Shown in pieces: positions 54,391-64,000 of a stretch of 64,000 nucleotides of DNA (position 1 is its first letter; each line of letters begins with the position of its first letter). The stretch is from NCBI RefSeq assembly GCF_024171945.1, contig NZ_JAMTCR010000004.1:682001-746000 (forward strand), read 5' to 3'. Both the position numbers and the translations under genes were made by a program. The DNA comes from Actinokineospora globicatena. GTDB lineage: Bacteria > Actinomycetota > Actinomycetes > Mycobacteriales > Pseudonocardiaceae. A model generated the notes under the pieces. That model worked only from the letters and a program-made list of their open reading frames with translations, had not been told where the DNA came from and did no database searches.

Positions 54391-56630
54391 TTAGGACGAC
54401 TGGAGGTCTAGTGCCGCCCGCACCCGCCGCACGGTCTCCAGCCCGACCCGCCAGTCCGCGCCCACCTGCCGCCGCGCCAGGACGAGGTCGTCCACCAAAC
54501 CCTTGCTTCGCAAGACATCGAACTCGTCGGTGAACACCGCCAACACCGTCGCCGACAGCAGCGCGAGCGCCGCGGCCTGGCCGTTGACCCGCCACAACCC
54601 CGAGTCCCGGTAGCGGTTCGGGTCGGCCAGCACGGCCAGGTCGACCGGGCCGTGGAAAGCGGGCAGCGCCTCGACCCAGGACAGGAACTCAGGCGTCCTA
54701 TCATCCTCGATCCCCGCGGCCACATCGGCGAACGCGGCCGCCTTGCGCGTGACATCGGCGCGCACCAGCAGGTCCGCGACCGAGGCGACATCCGGCCGGT
54801 AGGAGTCCGCCGTCAGGTCGACCATCTCGATGGCGTGCCGCCGCAACTCGCGCGGCACCCCCGCCGACAAGCAGTGGCACAACATCACGAACTCCCGCGA
54901 CAGCCCGGGTACGCGGTCCCCCAACCACTGCGCGCTCTCGTCCAGCGAGAACGGCCGCAGCACCAGCATCTCGGAGAACGCGCTGTCGAACGCGTCGCGC
55001 ACCGCGATCCCGCGCCGCTCGAACGCGGCCACCGCGTCGTCGGACACCGACACCAGGAACAGGCATCCCGGGATCCCGAAGACCCCCTTGATGTCGTTGA
55101 CGAACTCGTGCGCCTTCTCCGGTTGCCCGATCTTGTCCACCTCGTCGACGGCGATCACCACTCGGGCCCCGCGCCCCCACGTGCGCAACACCCTCGCCGC
55201 CTGGCCCGCGAACAGCCGGAAGTCGGCCACGACCTCCGGGTGCGTGAGCGGCTGCTCGGCCCGTTGCGCCTGCCTGGTCCGGGAAACCTCGCCCTGCAGC
55301 GGCAGGCTCACCTTCCCGGACCACCCCGTGGTGAACGTCTGCAGGAACCGCACCCGGTCCAGGTGCTCGCGGGCCACGGCGCCCAACACCGCCAGGTCGT
55401 CGTCGGAGCGCACCGCCGCCAACAGGCGCTCGAACGCCGACCGCGCGCCCGCCAGCGCCAACCGCGCGACCTCGATGACCAGCAGCCCGACGAGGACCGC
55501 GGCCACCGCCGCGCCGATCGTGGCCTCCCGGTCCGGGGCGTACACCTGCGACGCCAGGTCCTTGGCGGTCGTCAGCACCGAGGTGCCCGTCGCCACCGCG
55601 GGCACCACCACGCTGCCCGCCGCACCAAGCACCAGCGCGATCATCCACAAGAGACGGCGGATGAATGATGCCCGCCGCCTGAGCCGCGCCCCGGCAAGGG
55701 TGAGCGGGTCGACGCCGGTGCCGTGCCCGCGCTCGTCGACCGCGGCGATGACCTGGCGGCACAGCAGCGCGTAGAGGTGCAGCACGAAGTCGCGGGCGTC
55801 GTACGCGGCGGGCGCCGAGGCGATCACGGTCAACGGCGGCGTCCCGCTCGCCGACACCGCTCCGGACGCCAGCGCCCTGATCAGAGTGGACTTGCCGACA
55901 CCGCGCCTGCCCGCCAGCGCGACCGCGCCCGAGTCGGACCGCTCGAGCACGCGCGTCAGCCGCCGCACCGACTCCGTCTCGACCAGGTCCGGTTCGTCCT
56001 CGTCCTCCTGGTACAGCGCGTGGGTCGGGTGCACGTCCAACGGCCTGCCGCGCACCGGGATCCGCTGCCCACGCGCGTACCGGTGGATCGCGGGCCCGAT
56101 CGAGGTGGCCACCAGGGCCTCCCAGCTGCCCGCGAGCCGGTGCGCCGCCCAATCCCGGACGACGTCCGTCTCGCCGCGCAGAGCGCGCCCGAACTCGGGT
56201 CCGTAGCGGTCCAGCGCCCGCAGAGCCGTGACGAGCGCGCACAGGGCGCCGACCACCCCGAACACCCGGAGCCGAACGACAGGGCGGGGAGCGCCATCAC
56301 GGTGAGCACCACGTAGGCCGCGGCGGCCACGACGGTGCGCGCCATCGGCCACACCCTCCACCGCGCGACGGGGACGAGGTCCCGCCAGACGCTGTCCTCG
56401 CGCCGCCCGCCGAACCGGACGAGTGGACCCTCCTGCTCCTGCGCGGCGCGCACCCTGGCCAGCAGCGCCGGATCCCGCTCCAGGTCCGCCACCAGGTCGT
56501 ACCCGGTCACCTCGGTGCCCCGCAGGAGCTCCACGGCGTTCCAGCGGCCCAGCGCCTCCAGCAGCAACTGCCGCAACCCGGCCCTGGCGCCGTTCCACTC
56601 GGCGTCGTCGAGTCCGCTGTTGTCCGTCAC
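54391..56630 (-). pseudogene. KAP-type membrane P-loop NTPase, frameshifted
   Basis: The coding sequence is intact in two frames that meet near 56271. Frame 1 (GTG 56630 to about 56271) gives a helical N-terminus and a membrane helix TVVAAAAYVVLTVMALPAL. Frame 2 continues with a second helix (RVFGVVGALCALVTALRAL), Walker A AGRRGVGKSTLIRAL, two more membrane helices (WMIALVLGAAGSVVVPAVA; AAVAAVLVGLLVIEVARLAL) inside the NTPase, Walker B RVVIAVDEVDKIG, and a helical C-terminus. Membrane helices inside the P-loop domain are the mark of KAP NTPases. One missing base (a C in GGCTCC) would restore a 746-aa protein. Either a real null mutation or a sequencing error. Role unknown; some KAP proteins exclude phage or plasmids. 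Confidence 0.75.
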
Positions 56631-56675
56631 GCCACCCCCAGGAGGTCAAGGGTGATCAAGCCTAGTGCGGACGAC

Positions 56676-56705
56676 GGCGGGGGCCGCCCGTAGGCGACCC
56701 CCGCC
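56676..56705 (-). terminator. Terminator after aconitase
   Basis: A 13-bp stem with one mismatch (GGCGGGGGCCGCC with GGCGACCCCCGCC) and a 4-base loop, about 20 bases beyond the acn stop on the minus strand. Confidence 0.72.
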
Positions 56706-56725
56706 GGGGAGAGCGTGGAGCAGGG

Positions 56726-59545
<2,820 letters not shown>

Positions 59546-59642
59546 GTCCAACTCCAGTGGCGGCGCAAAGTCAGTCCGGGTTACTCGACGGTGAGTCTCG
59601 CGCACCCCCGGGGGGAGTGCGGCGACGGCCTCACCCTTCAAA

Positions 59643-59658
59643 CAGTACGCTTGTCCTG
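59643..59658. promoter_or_regulatory. Probable AcnR operator of acn
   Basis: CAGTACGCTTGTCCTG carries the two CAGNAC-type half-sites (CAGTAC and the complement of GTCCTG) at the 4-base spacing of the C. glutamicum AcnR site CAGNACnnncGTACTG. On the minus strand TTGAAG (upstream) and TACTGT 18 bases later could be the -35 and -10 elements, so the operator would cover the -10. Confidence 0.7.
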
Positions 59659-59776
59659 TATAGCCCTTCAAGGGGGCACGCCGGGTCTCGGCCTGCTGAT
59701 CCGTGTGATCCAGCCCCCATCCTGCACCCACCCGGCGGTGACCGCCGGTGCCGTCGGCGCACCGAGGCGCGACGAG

Positions 59777-59813
59777 CCGCGGCCCGCCCCCGAAGATCGG
59801 GAGCGGGCCGCGG
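59777..59813 (-). terminator. Terminator after the 486-aa membrane protein gene
   Basis: An 11-bp perfect stem, CCGCGGCCCGC with GCGGGCCGCGG, extended inside by a CCCGA/TCGGG pair, 19 bases beyond the stop on the minus strand. Confidence 0.75.
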
Positions 59814-59832
59814 CGGTCGTGCTCGGGTGCGA

Positions 59833-61293
59833 CTACTTGGCGAGCTTGAGCAGCGCCTTGATGTCCTCGGGCTGCAGGCTCTTGAGCGCGGTGATCTGCA
59901 GGTCGGTGACCGAGCGGATCGGGCTCACGTACCACTTGCCGTCCACCTCGGTGGTGACCACACCGGTGTTGGCGATCATGCCCTTGACCAGGTTGGTCAG
60001 CGCCTTCTTGGCGTCGGCCGACATGGACCGGCCACCGATCTTGGCGGCCAGGTCGTCGGCGCAGATCTGCTCGCGCTGGCCCTCGACCTCGGCGGCGTAG
60101 CACTCGCCGTCCTTGGTGACCTTGACCGTCTGGCCCTCGGCCCGGACCTCGAGCTCCTTGAGCAGGACCTTGGTGGCGTCCTCGACGTCCTGGGTCTCGG
60201 TCTCCAGCTTGACGATCTCGACCTCGGCGGGCTTCTGCTTGCCCGCGGCCTCCACCAGCACCGGGCCCACGTCGTGCAGCACGGCCATCTCGTCGGGCGG
60301 CAGCAGCTCGATGACCCGCGACAGGTCCGCGTTCACCGACGCCTCGGCCAGCTCGCGCACCGCGTCACCGGGGGAGGCGGCACCGCGCGCGGCGATCGAC
60401 TGCTTCGGCCAGTCCAGCTTCTCGCTGGCCAGGGCGTAGTCGGCGATCGTGTAGAACAGGCTCGGGTACCACTCGTCGTCGACCTTGACGGTGGCGATCC
60501 GGATCGGCTCGCCCTTGTTCTCCTTGACCAGGTCGGCCACGTCGTAGGTCTGCGTCTGCGGGGCGTCGGTCATGCCGCGCGGGAACGCCAGGTCGATGAA
60601 CTCCTCGGTCAGCGGCAGCTTGCTGGAGTCCGAGGAGATGGTGACCTTGCCGCCGACCAGCTTGGTGATGGTCAGGTGGTCGTTGACCTTCTCCGCGCCG
60701 CCCTCGTCGAACTGCAGGTTCTCGGTCTTGAGCTCGAAGCCGTTGATCTGGTTCGGGTCGACGTCCTTCTTGTAGACGTTGAGCCGCTTGAGCTCCTTGG
60801 TCGTCTCCGCGTTGAGCGTCGTCATCAGGTCCCGCTCGGCCGGGGCCAGCCCGGTTAACAGGCCTAAGACGTCACCCTTGCCGATGGCGTTGACCAGGTT
60901 GGTCGCCGCGGCGGTCGGGCTCTGCGCGCCCGCCTGCGTGCTGCCCCGGTTGAGCGCCCACACGGTGACGCCCGCGCCCGCGGCCACCGCGAGCACCGCG
61001 ACGACGACCCCGATGATCAGGCCCTTGCGCTTCTTCGGCGCCTCCGGCGGCACCGGGTAGCCGTACTGCCCGCCGCCGTAGGGCTGCTGCGGGAACTGGA
61101 AGCCCGGCTGCGCCTGCTGCGGGCCGGTCTGCGGGAAGCCACCCTGCGGGAAGCCGCCCTGGGCCTGCTGCGGCCCGGTCTGCGGGTAGCCGGGGTGGGG
61201 TTGCGCCGGGAAACCGCCGCTGCCCGGACCCCCTTGCTGCTGGTACGGGTCGTTCGGCGGCCACTGGCCGCCGCCTCCGGGTGGATACGTCAC
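59833..61293 (-). CDS. Single-pass membrane protein with Pro/Gln-rich N-terminus
   Basis: A 486-aa protein. Residues 1-85 are low-complexity Pro/Gly/Gln/Tyr with repeats of GFPQ and QTGPQQAQ. One membrane helix follows [20 protein letters not shown] (about 86-112), so the N-terminus is cytoplasmic and the rest outside. The exterior part shows two DUF4878-like segments ([40 protein letters not shown]) and ends with a CYAAEVEG / EQICADDLA region with two cysteines. No known function; it recalls mycobacterial surface proteins with disordered cytoplasmic ends. It overlaps the upstream gene by 4 bases. Confidence 0.7.
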   Translation of the reverse strand: MTYPPGGGGQWPPNDPYQQQGGPGSGGFPAQPHPGYPQTGPQQAQGGFPQGGFPQTGPQQAQPGFQFPQQPYGGGQYGYPVPPEAPKKRKGLIIGVVVAVLAVAAGAGVTVWALNRGSTQAGAQSPTAAATNLVNAIGKGDVLGLLTGLAPAERDLMTTLNAETTKELKRLNVYKKDVDPNQINGFELKTENLQFDEGGAEKVNDHLTITKLVGGKVTISSDSSKLPLTEEFIDLAFPRGMTDAPQTQTYDVADLVKENKGEPIRIATVKVDDEWYPSLFYTIADYALASEKLDWPKQSIAARGAASPGDAVRELAEASVNADLSRVIELLPPDEMAVLHDVGPVLVEAAGKQKPAEVEIVKLETETQDVEDATKVLLKELEVRAEGQTVKVTKDGECYAAEVEGQREQICADDLAAKIGGRSMSADAKKALTNLVKGMIANTGVVTTEVDGKWYVSPIRSVTDLQITALKSLQPEDIKALLKLAK

Positions 61294-61769
61294 GGTTCCC
61301 CTCCTGCGATCCTGCTGGCGCCTCTGCGCCCGTTCACCACGATCAAGACCGCGCCGAGCACGGCGAGCGCCGAGCCGATGAGCGTGGTCGTCGGTCCGGC
61401 CGCCGCGATGCCGAGCGGGCTGTCGCCGCCACTGCTTTCGACGGTCGCCCCACCCGAAACGGTTCCAGTGACTATCGCCAGGAACGCCCCGATCGTTGCG
61501 GCCGTCGCGCGCATGCCCAGCGCGTACGACACGATGCTCAGCGTGATCGCCGGGACCACCCCGTACCAGGCGTAGAGCAGCACCTCGAGCGCGGTCCCGT
61601 CAAGGAAACCGAGCGTGGTGATCACCCCGACCGCCTGGAAGCTGTCGCGCAGCACGGCCCCCGAGCGGAACCACGGCAGGAACACCCCGACGGCGACGGC
61701 CAGCAGGCCCACCGCGGTGATGGCGGCGGGCAACGCGGTCGTCAGCACGCGGGAGTTCCGTTCGGACAC
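61290..61769 (-). CDS. Four-helix membrane protein, unknown function
   Basis: A 159-aa protein with four predicted membrane helices: LPAAITAVGLLAVAVGVFLP, a helix around VLLYAWYGVVPAITLSIVSY, MRATAATIGAFLAIVTGTVS and TLIGSALAVLGAVLIVV. Short basic ends suggest both termini are cytoplasmic. Translationally coupled to the 486-aa protein and divergent from the NlpC/P60 gene. No family is recognised with confidence. Confidence 0.65.
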   Translation of the reverse strand: MSERNSRVLTTALPAAITAVGLLAVAVGVFLPWFRSGAVLRDSFQAVGVITTLGFLDGTALEVLLYAWYGVVPAITLSIVSYALGMRATAATIGAFLAIVTGTVSGGATVESSGGDSPLGIAAAGPTTTLIGSALAVLGAVLIVVNGRRGASRIAGGEP

Positions 61770-61997
61770 GGCACCATGCTCGCACCTGTCGACCCGGTCG
61801 GGTTACATCGCCCTCGTTCGAGTGGGGGCGACCGTCCTCTTTCGACGGACGCGCGACACGCTGCGTCGAATACTGGCCGGGGTGATGTCCCCGAGCACGA
61901 TGTTTCTGCTGGTACGGCTGGTTGTCGAGTGTCCCAAGTGGCACAGTCGGGAGGAGCTGGGCGGGGCGAACCGCCCCCGCGCAAGGAGGAGGCAGCG

Positions 61998-63287
61998 GTG
62001 GCCGTACGACGGACGCTCCCGCTCGGGCTGGTGGTCACCTCGGTCGCGCTGGTCTCGGCGATGACGACGACCGCGGTCGCCGCCGCCGTGCCCCCGCCGC
62101 CGCCCAACCCCAGCGACGCCGAGCTCGAGGGCAGCCGCGCCTCGGCCAAGGAGAAGGCGGGCGAGGTCGGCCGGTTGACCAACCAGCTCGCCGAGGCCGA
62201 GTCCAAGCTGATGCGGTTGCAGGCCGAGGTCGAGGCGAAGCTGGAGGACGCCAACAAGGCCCTGGTCGACCTGCACGCCGCCGAGGACGCCGCGACCGCC
62301 GCCCGGTCCGACGCGGACGCCGCGCGGCGGGAATCCGCCGGTGCGGACAAGGCCGTTGGTGACGCACGGCAGTTGCTCGACGACTTCGCGGCGGGAAGTT
62401 ACAAGCAGGGAACGACCGTCGGCTCGCTGACCGCGTACCTGGGTGCGAAGTCCCCAGAGGACCTCTTGGACCGCGCGCACCTGCTCAACGCCGTCAGCGG
62501 CAGCGAACTCGACGCGCTCGACAACATGGAACGCGCCCGCACCCAGAAGGCGAACGCCGACTCCCGGGCGCGAGCGGCGCTGAACGTCGCCACGCGGCGA
62601 CAGACCGAGGCCGAGGAGGCCAAGCGCGTCGCCGACGAGGCCACCGCGACGGCCCAGCGCGCGCAGCAGGACCAGTTGGCGCGCTCGCGGCAGTTGTTGG
62701 CCGACCGCACCTCCTTCGAGCGGCAGTTGGAGGAAGCGCAGGCCGAGGTCGGGGGACTGGAGAGCCAGCGGGAGCGCTACCAGCGCTGGCTCGCGGCCAA
62801 GCAGCGGGAGGACGAGGAGAACGCGCGCCAGGCGGCTTCCGGCCGTCCCACAGCAGGGCCCTCGGCGGGCCGTGCGCGCACGGTGATCGAGCGCGCACTG
62901 TCCCAGCTCGGCGTCGAGTACGCCTGGGGCGGCGGCAACAGCAAGGGGCCCACCCGGGGCATCCGCGACGGTGGTGTCGCCGACTCCTACGGGGACTTCG
63001 CCAAGGTCGGCTTCGACTGCTCCGGCCTGATGATCTACGCCTTCGCCGGTGTGGGCGTCCCCCTGCCGCACTACAGCGGTTACCAGGCCACGTCCGGCCG
63101 CCAGGTCCCGCTGTCGCAGATGCAGCCCGGCGACATGCTGTTCTGGTCCACTGACGGCCGGATCCACCACGTGGCCCTCTACATCGGCGACGGTCAGATG
63201 GTGGAGGCCCCGTACTCGGGGTCCGTCGTCCGCATCTCGCCCGTGCGCTACGGCGGCATCGTGGCGCACGCGACCCGGGTGCTGTAG
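61998..63287 (+). CDS. RipA-like NlpC/P60 peptidoglycan endopeptidase
   Basis: A 429-aa secreted cell-wall hydrolase. A signal peptide runs to about residue 32 (LGLVVTSVALVSAMTTTAVA). A long coiled-coil (about 40-290, rich in Ala/Glu/Arg heptads) comes next, then a linker, then an NlpC/P60 domain from about 300: catalytic Cys in VGFDCSGLMIYAF (near 341), His in GRIHHVALYIG (near 389). It cleaves D-Glu-mDAP bonds in stem peptides during cell separation; the coiled-coil probably blocks or positions the active site. GTG 61998 has AGGAGGAGG upstream. acn-membrane protein-ripA order resembles Rv1475c-Rv1477. Confidence 0.9.
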   Translation: MAVRRTLPLGLVVTSVALVSAMTTTAVAAAVPPPPPNPSDAELEGSRASAKEKAGEVGRLTNQLAEAESKLMRLQAEVEAKLEDANKALVDLHAAEDAATAARSDADAARRESAGADKAVGDARQLLDDFAAGSYKQGTTVGSLTAYLGAKSPEDLLDRAHLLNAVSGSELDALDNMERARTQKANADSRARAALNVATRRQTEAEEAKRVADEATATAQRAQQDQLARSRQLLADRTSFERQLEEAQAEVGGLESQRERYQRWLAAKQREDEENARQAASGRPTAGPSAGRARTVIERALSQLGVEYAWGGGNSKGPTRGIRDGGVADSYGDFAKVGFDCSGLMIYAFAGVGVPLPHYSGYQATSGRQVPLSQMQPGDMLFWSTDGRIHHVALYIGDGQMVEAPYSGSVVRISPVRYGGIVAHATRVL

Positions 63288-63288
63288 C

Positions 63289-64000
63289 TCAGGCCACGAG
63301 CAGGCGCAGTCCGAGTTCCGCCGCGTGCAGGTGGATGAGCTCTCGGTTGCGTTCGGCCCACCGGCCGGTGGTGAGGTCTTCGCGGAGCTGGGTCACCGCA
63401 CGGCGTTCGGCTTCCGGCCCGACCCTCGTCCACACCGACACCGCGCGTCGCACGTGTTCGTCCAGGTAGGCCTCGGGCCTGCGCCAGTGCGCCTCGAAGA
63501 ACCCGTCGGCGCAGTCCCACGGGATGAGCACCGGCTCGATGCGCGCGTCGACCGCGGCGGCCAACTCGTCCACCGACGGCCTGCCGGTGACCAGGTCGGC
63601 GACCTCGGGCAGGTAGTCGCGGCTGAGCCAGAACCGCCGGTGCCACCCCGCGTCGCTGTCGTCGTGGGTGAACACGACCACCCGCCTGGCCACCCGGCGC
63701 AACTCCCGCAGCCCGGCGATCGGGTCCCGCCAGTGGTGCACGGTGCTGAACGCCATCGCCGCGTCGAAGGACTGGTCCGCGAACGGCAGGTTCTCCGCGG
63801 TCGCGGCCACGCACGGCGCCGCGTCCGGGGGCCGTTGCGCCCGCATCACCGCCGACGGCTCGACCGCGGTGACGTCGCGGTCGGACGGTTCGTAGGAGCC
63901 GGTACCCGCGCCGACGTTGAGCACCGTCCGCGCGTCCCCCAACGCGGCCCAGACCTGCGCGGCGATCCGCGGCTCGGTGCGGCGCGTGACCGGGTAGGCG
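63289..64000 (-). CDS. SAM-dependent methyltransferase, cut by the window edge
   Basis: The coding frame runs off the right edge: residues read from the edge (YPVTRRTEPRIAAQVWAALG) are typical of the start of this family, so the true start is beyond 64000. Motif I is VLNVGAGTGSYEP, the second acidic strand is VTAVEPSAVM, and FDAAMAFSTVHHWRDP is the conserved middle. It is a Methyltransf_11-type enzyme with an unknown small-molecule substrate. Its stop is one base beyond the NlpC/P60 stop (convergent). Confidence 0.82.
   Translation of the reverse strand, partial: AYPVTRRTEPRIAAQVWAALGDARTVLNVGAGTGSYEPSDRDVTAVEPSAVMRAQRPPDAAPCVAATAENLPFADQSFDAAMAFSTVHHWRDPIAGLRELRRVARRVVVFTHDDSDAGWHRRFWLSRDYLPEVADLVTGRPSVDELAAAVDARIEPVLIPWDCADGFFEAHWRRPEAYLDEHVRRAVSVWTRVGPEAERRAVTQLREDLTTGRWAERNRELIHLHAAELGLRLLVA

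Noticed and set aside
59546..60103. Upstream extension of the aconitase frame
   Set aside because: It overlaps the terminator and the AcnR operator and shows no homologous residues; GTG 59545 with an RBS is the natural start.
61281..61997. Upstream extension of the NlpC/P60 frame
   Set aside because: It covers the divergent membrane gene in antisense; the signal peptide begins right after GTG 61998 with a perfect RBS.
61770..61997. c-di-AMP (ydaO) riboswitch before the NlpC/P60 gene
   Set aside because: Such elements often precede cell-wall hydrolase genes in actinobacteria, but I could not match the conserved core here; only a short GGGCGG/CCGCCC stem near the RBS is visible.

Overview
The window is about 72% GC, densely packed, and full of GTG starts and 4-base stop/start overlaps. 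Its content is actinobacterial and points to the Pseudonocardiales: CoaE fused to a GrpB domain, an FHA protein of the GarA/OdhI family, ergothioneine genes, a mycothiol-type DinB protein and an AcnR-controlled aconitase. Two blocks keep the gene order of Mycobacterium: rpsA-coaE-DUF402-uvrB, and pgsA-gcvH-garA-merR-BFN-merR-gcvP. I cannot name the species; an Actinokineospora/Saccharothrix-like organism would fit.

Layout. 1-3006: TetR / YhgE-Pip / ABC-ATPase-like operon read leftward, headed by a perfect 28-bp palindrome. 3.1-8.2 kb: small membrane protein, GNAT and methyltransferase genes, rpsA with a terminator, and a PadR operon. 8.2-15.1 kb: lipoprotein, coaE, two DUF402 genes, a DUF5685 protein with an extremely cysteine-rich tail, uvrB. 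15.2-20.2 kb: remnant of a restriction-type nuclease, zinc-ribbon protein, divergent azoR/marR, a 38-bp tandem repeat array, MFS/ArsR-type pair, a 54-aa gene. 20.3-25.7 kb: crotonase, acyl-CoA synthetase, methyltransferase, FAD oxidase, DJ-1 protein.

25.8-34.0 kb is the glycine-cleavage/GarA block, with a tandem glycine riboswitch before gcvP. 34.1-38.4 kb holds an aldo/keto reductase, a substrate-binding/VWA protein, a SecD-head lipoprotein, rnhA and a left-handed beta-helix acetyltransferase. 38.5-41.2 kb is a lower-GC type II restriction-modification pair of the PaeR7I/XhoI kind, probably acquired. 41.2-47.5 kb has DUF1801, a putative DNA glycosylase, two CNNM/HlyC membrane proteins, a DinB-type protein, an MFS exporter and acnR.

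47.6-52.1 kb is egtABCD (ergothioneine), followed by a secreted TAP-like hydrolase. 54.4-56.6 kb carries a membrane KAP-type P-loop NTPase broken by one frameshift. 56.7-63.3 kb has aconitase with an AcnR-like operator, two membrane proteins and a RipA-like NlpC/P60 endopeptidase. A methyltransferase runs off the right edge.

How parts fit together: gcvH, gcvP and the riboswitch link glycine level to its oxidation; GarA and aconitase both act at the TCA cycle; EgtA-D build ergothioneine. The least explained signals are the 38-bp array, the Cys-rich DUF5685 tail, the degenerate ABC-like partner of YhgE, the broken KAP NTPase, and recurring patches of relaxed codon use inside otherwise GC-rich genes. 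No tRNA, rRNA, CRISPR array, insertion sequence or prophage was recognised.
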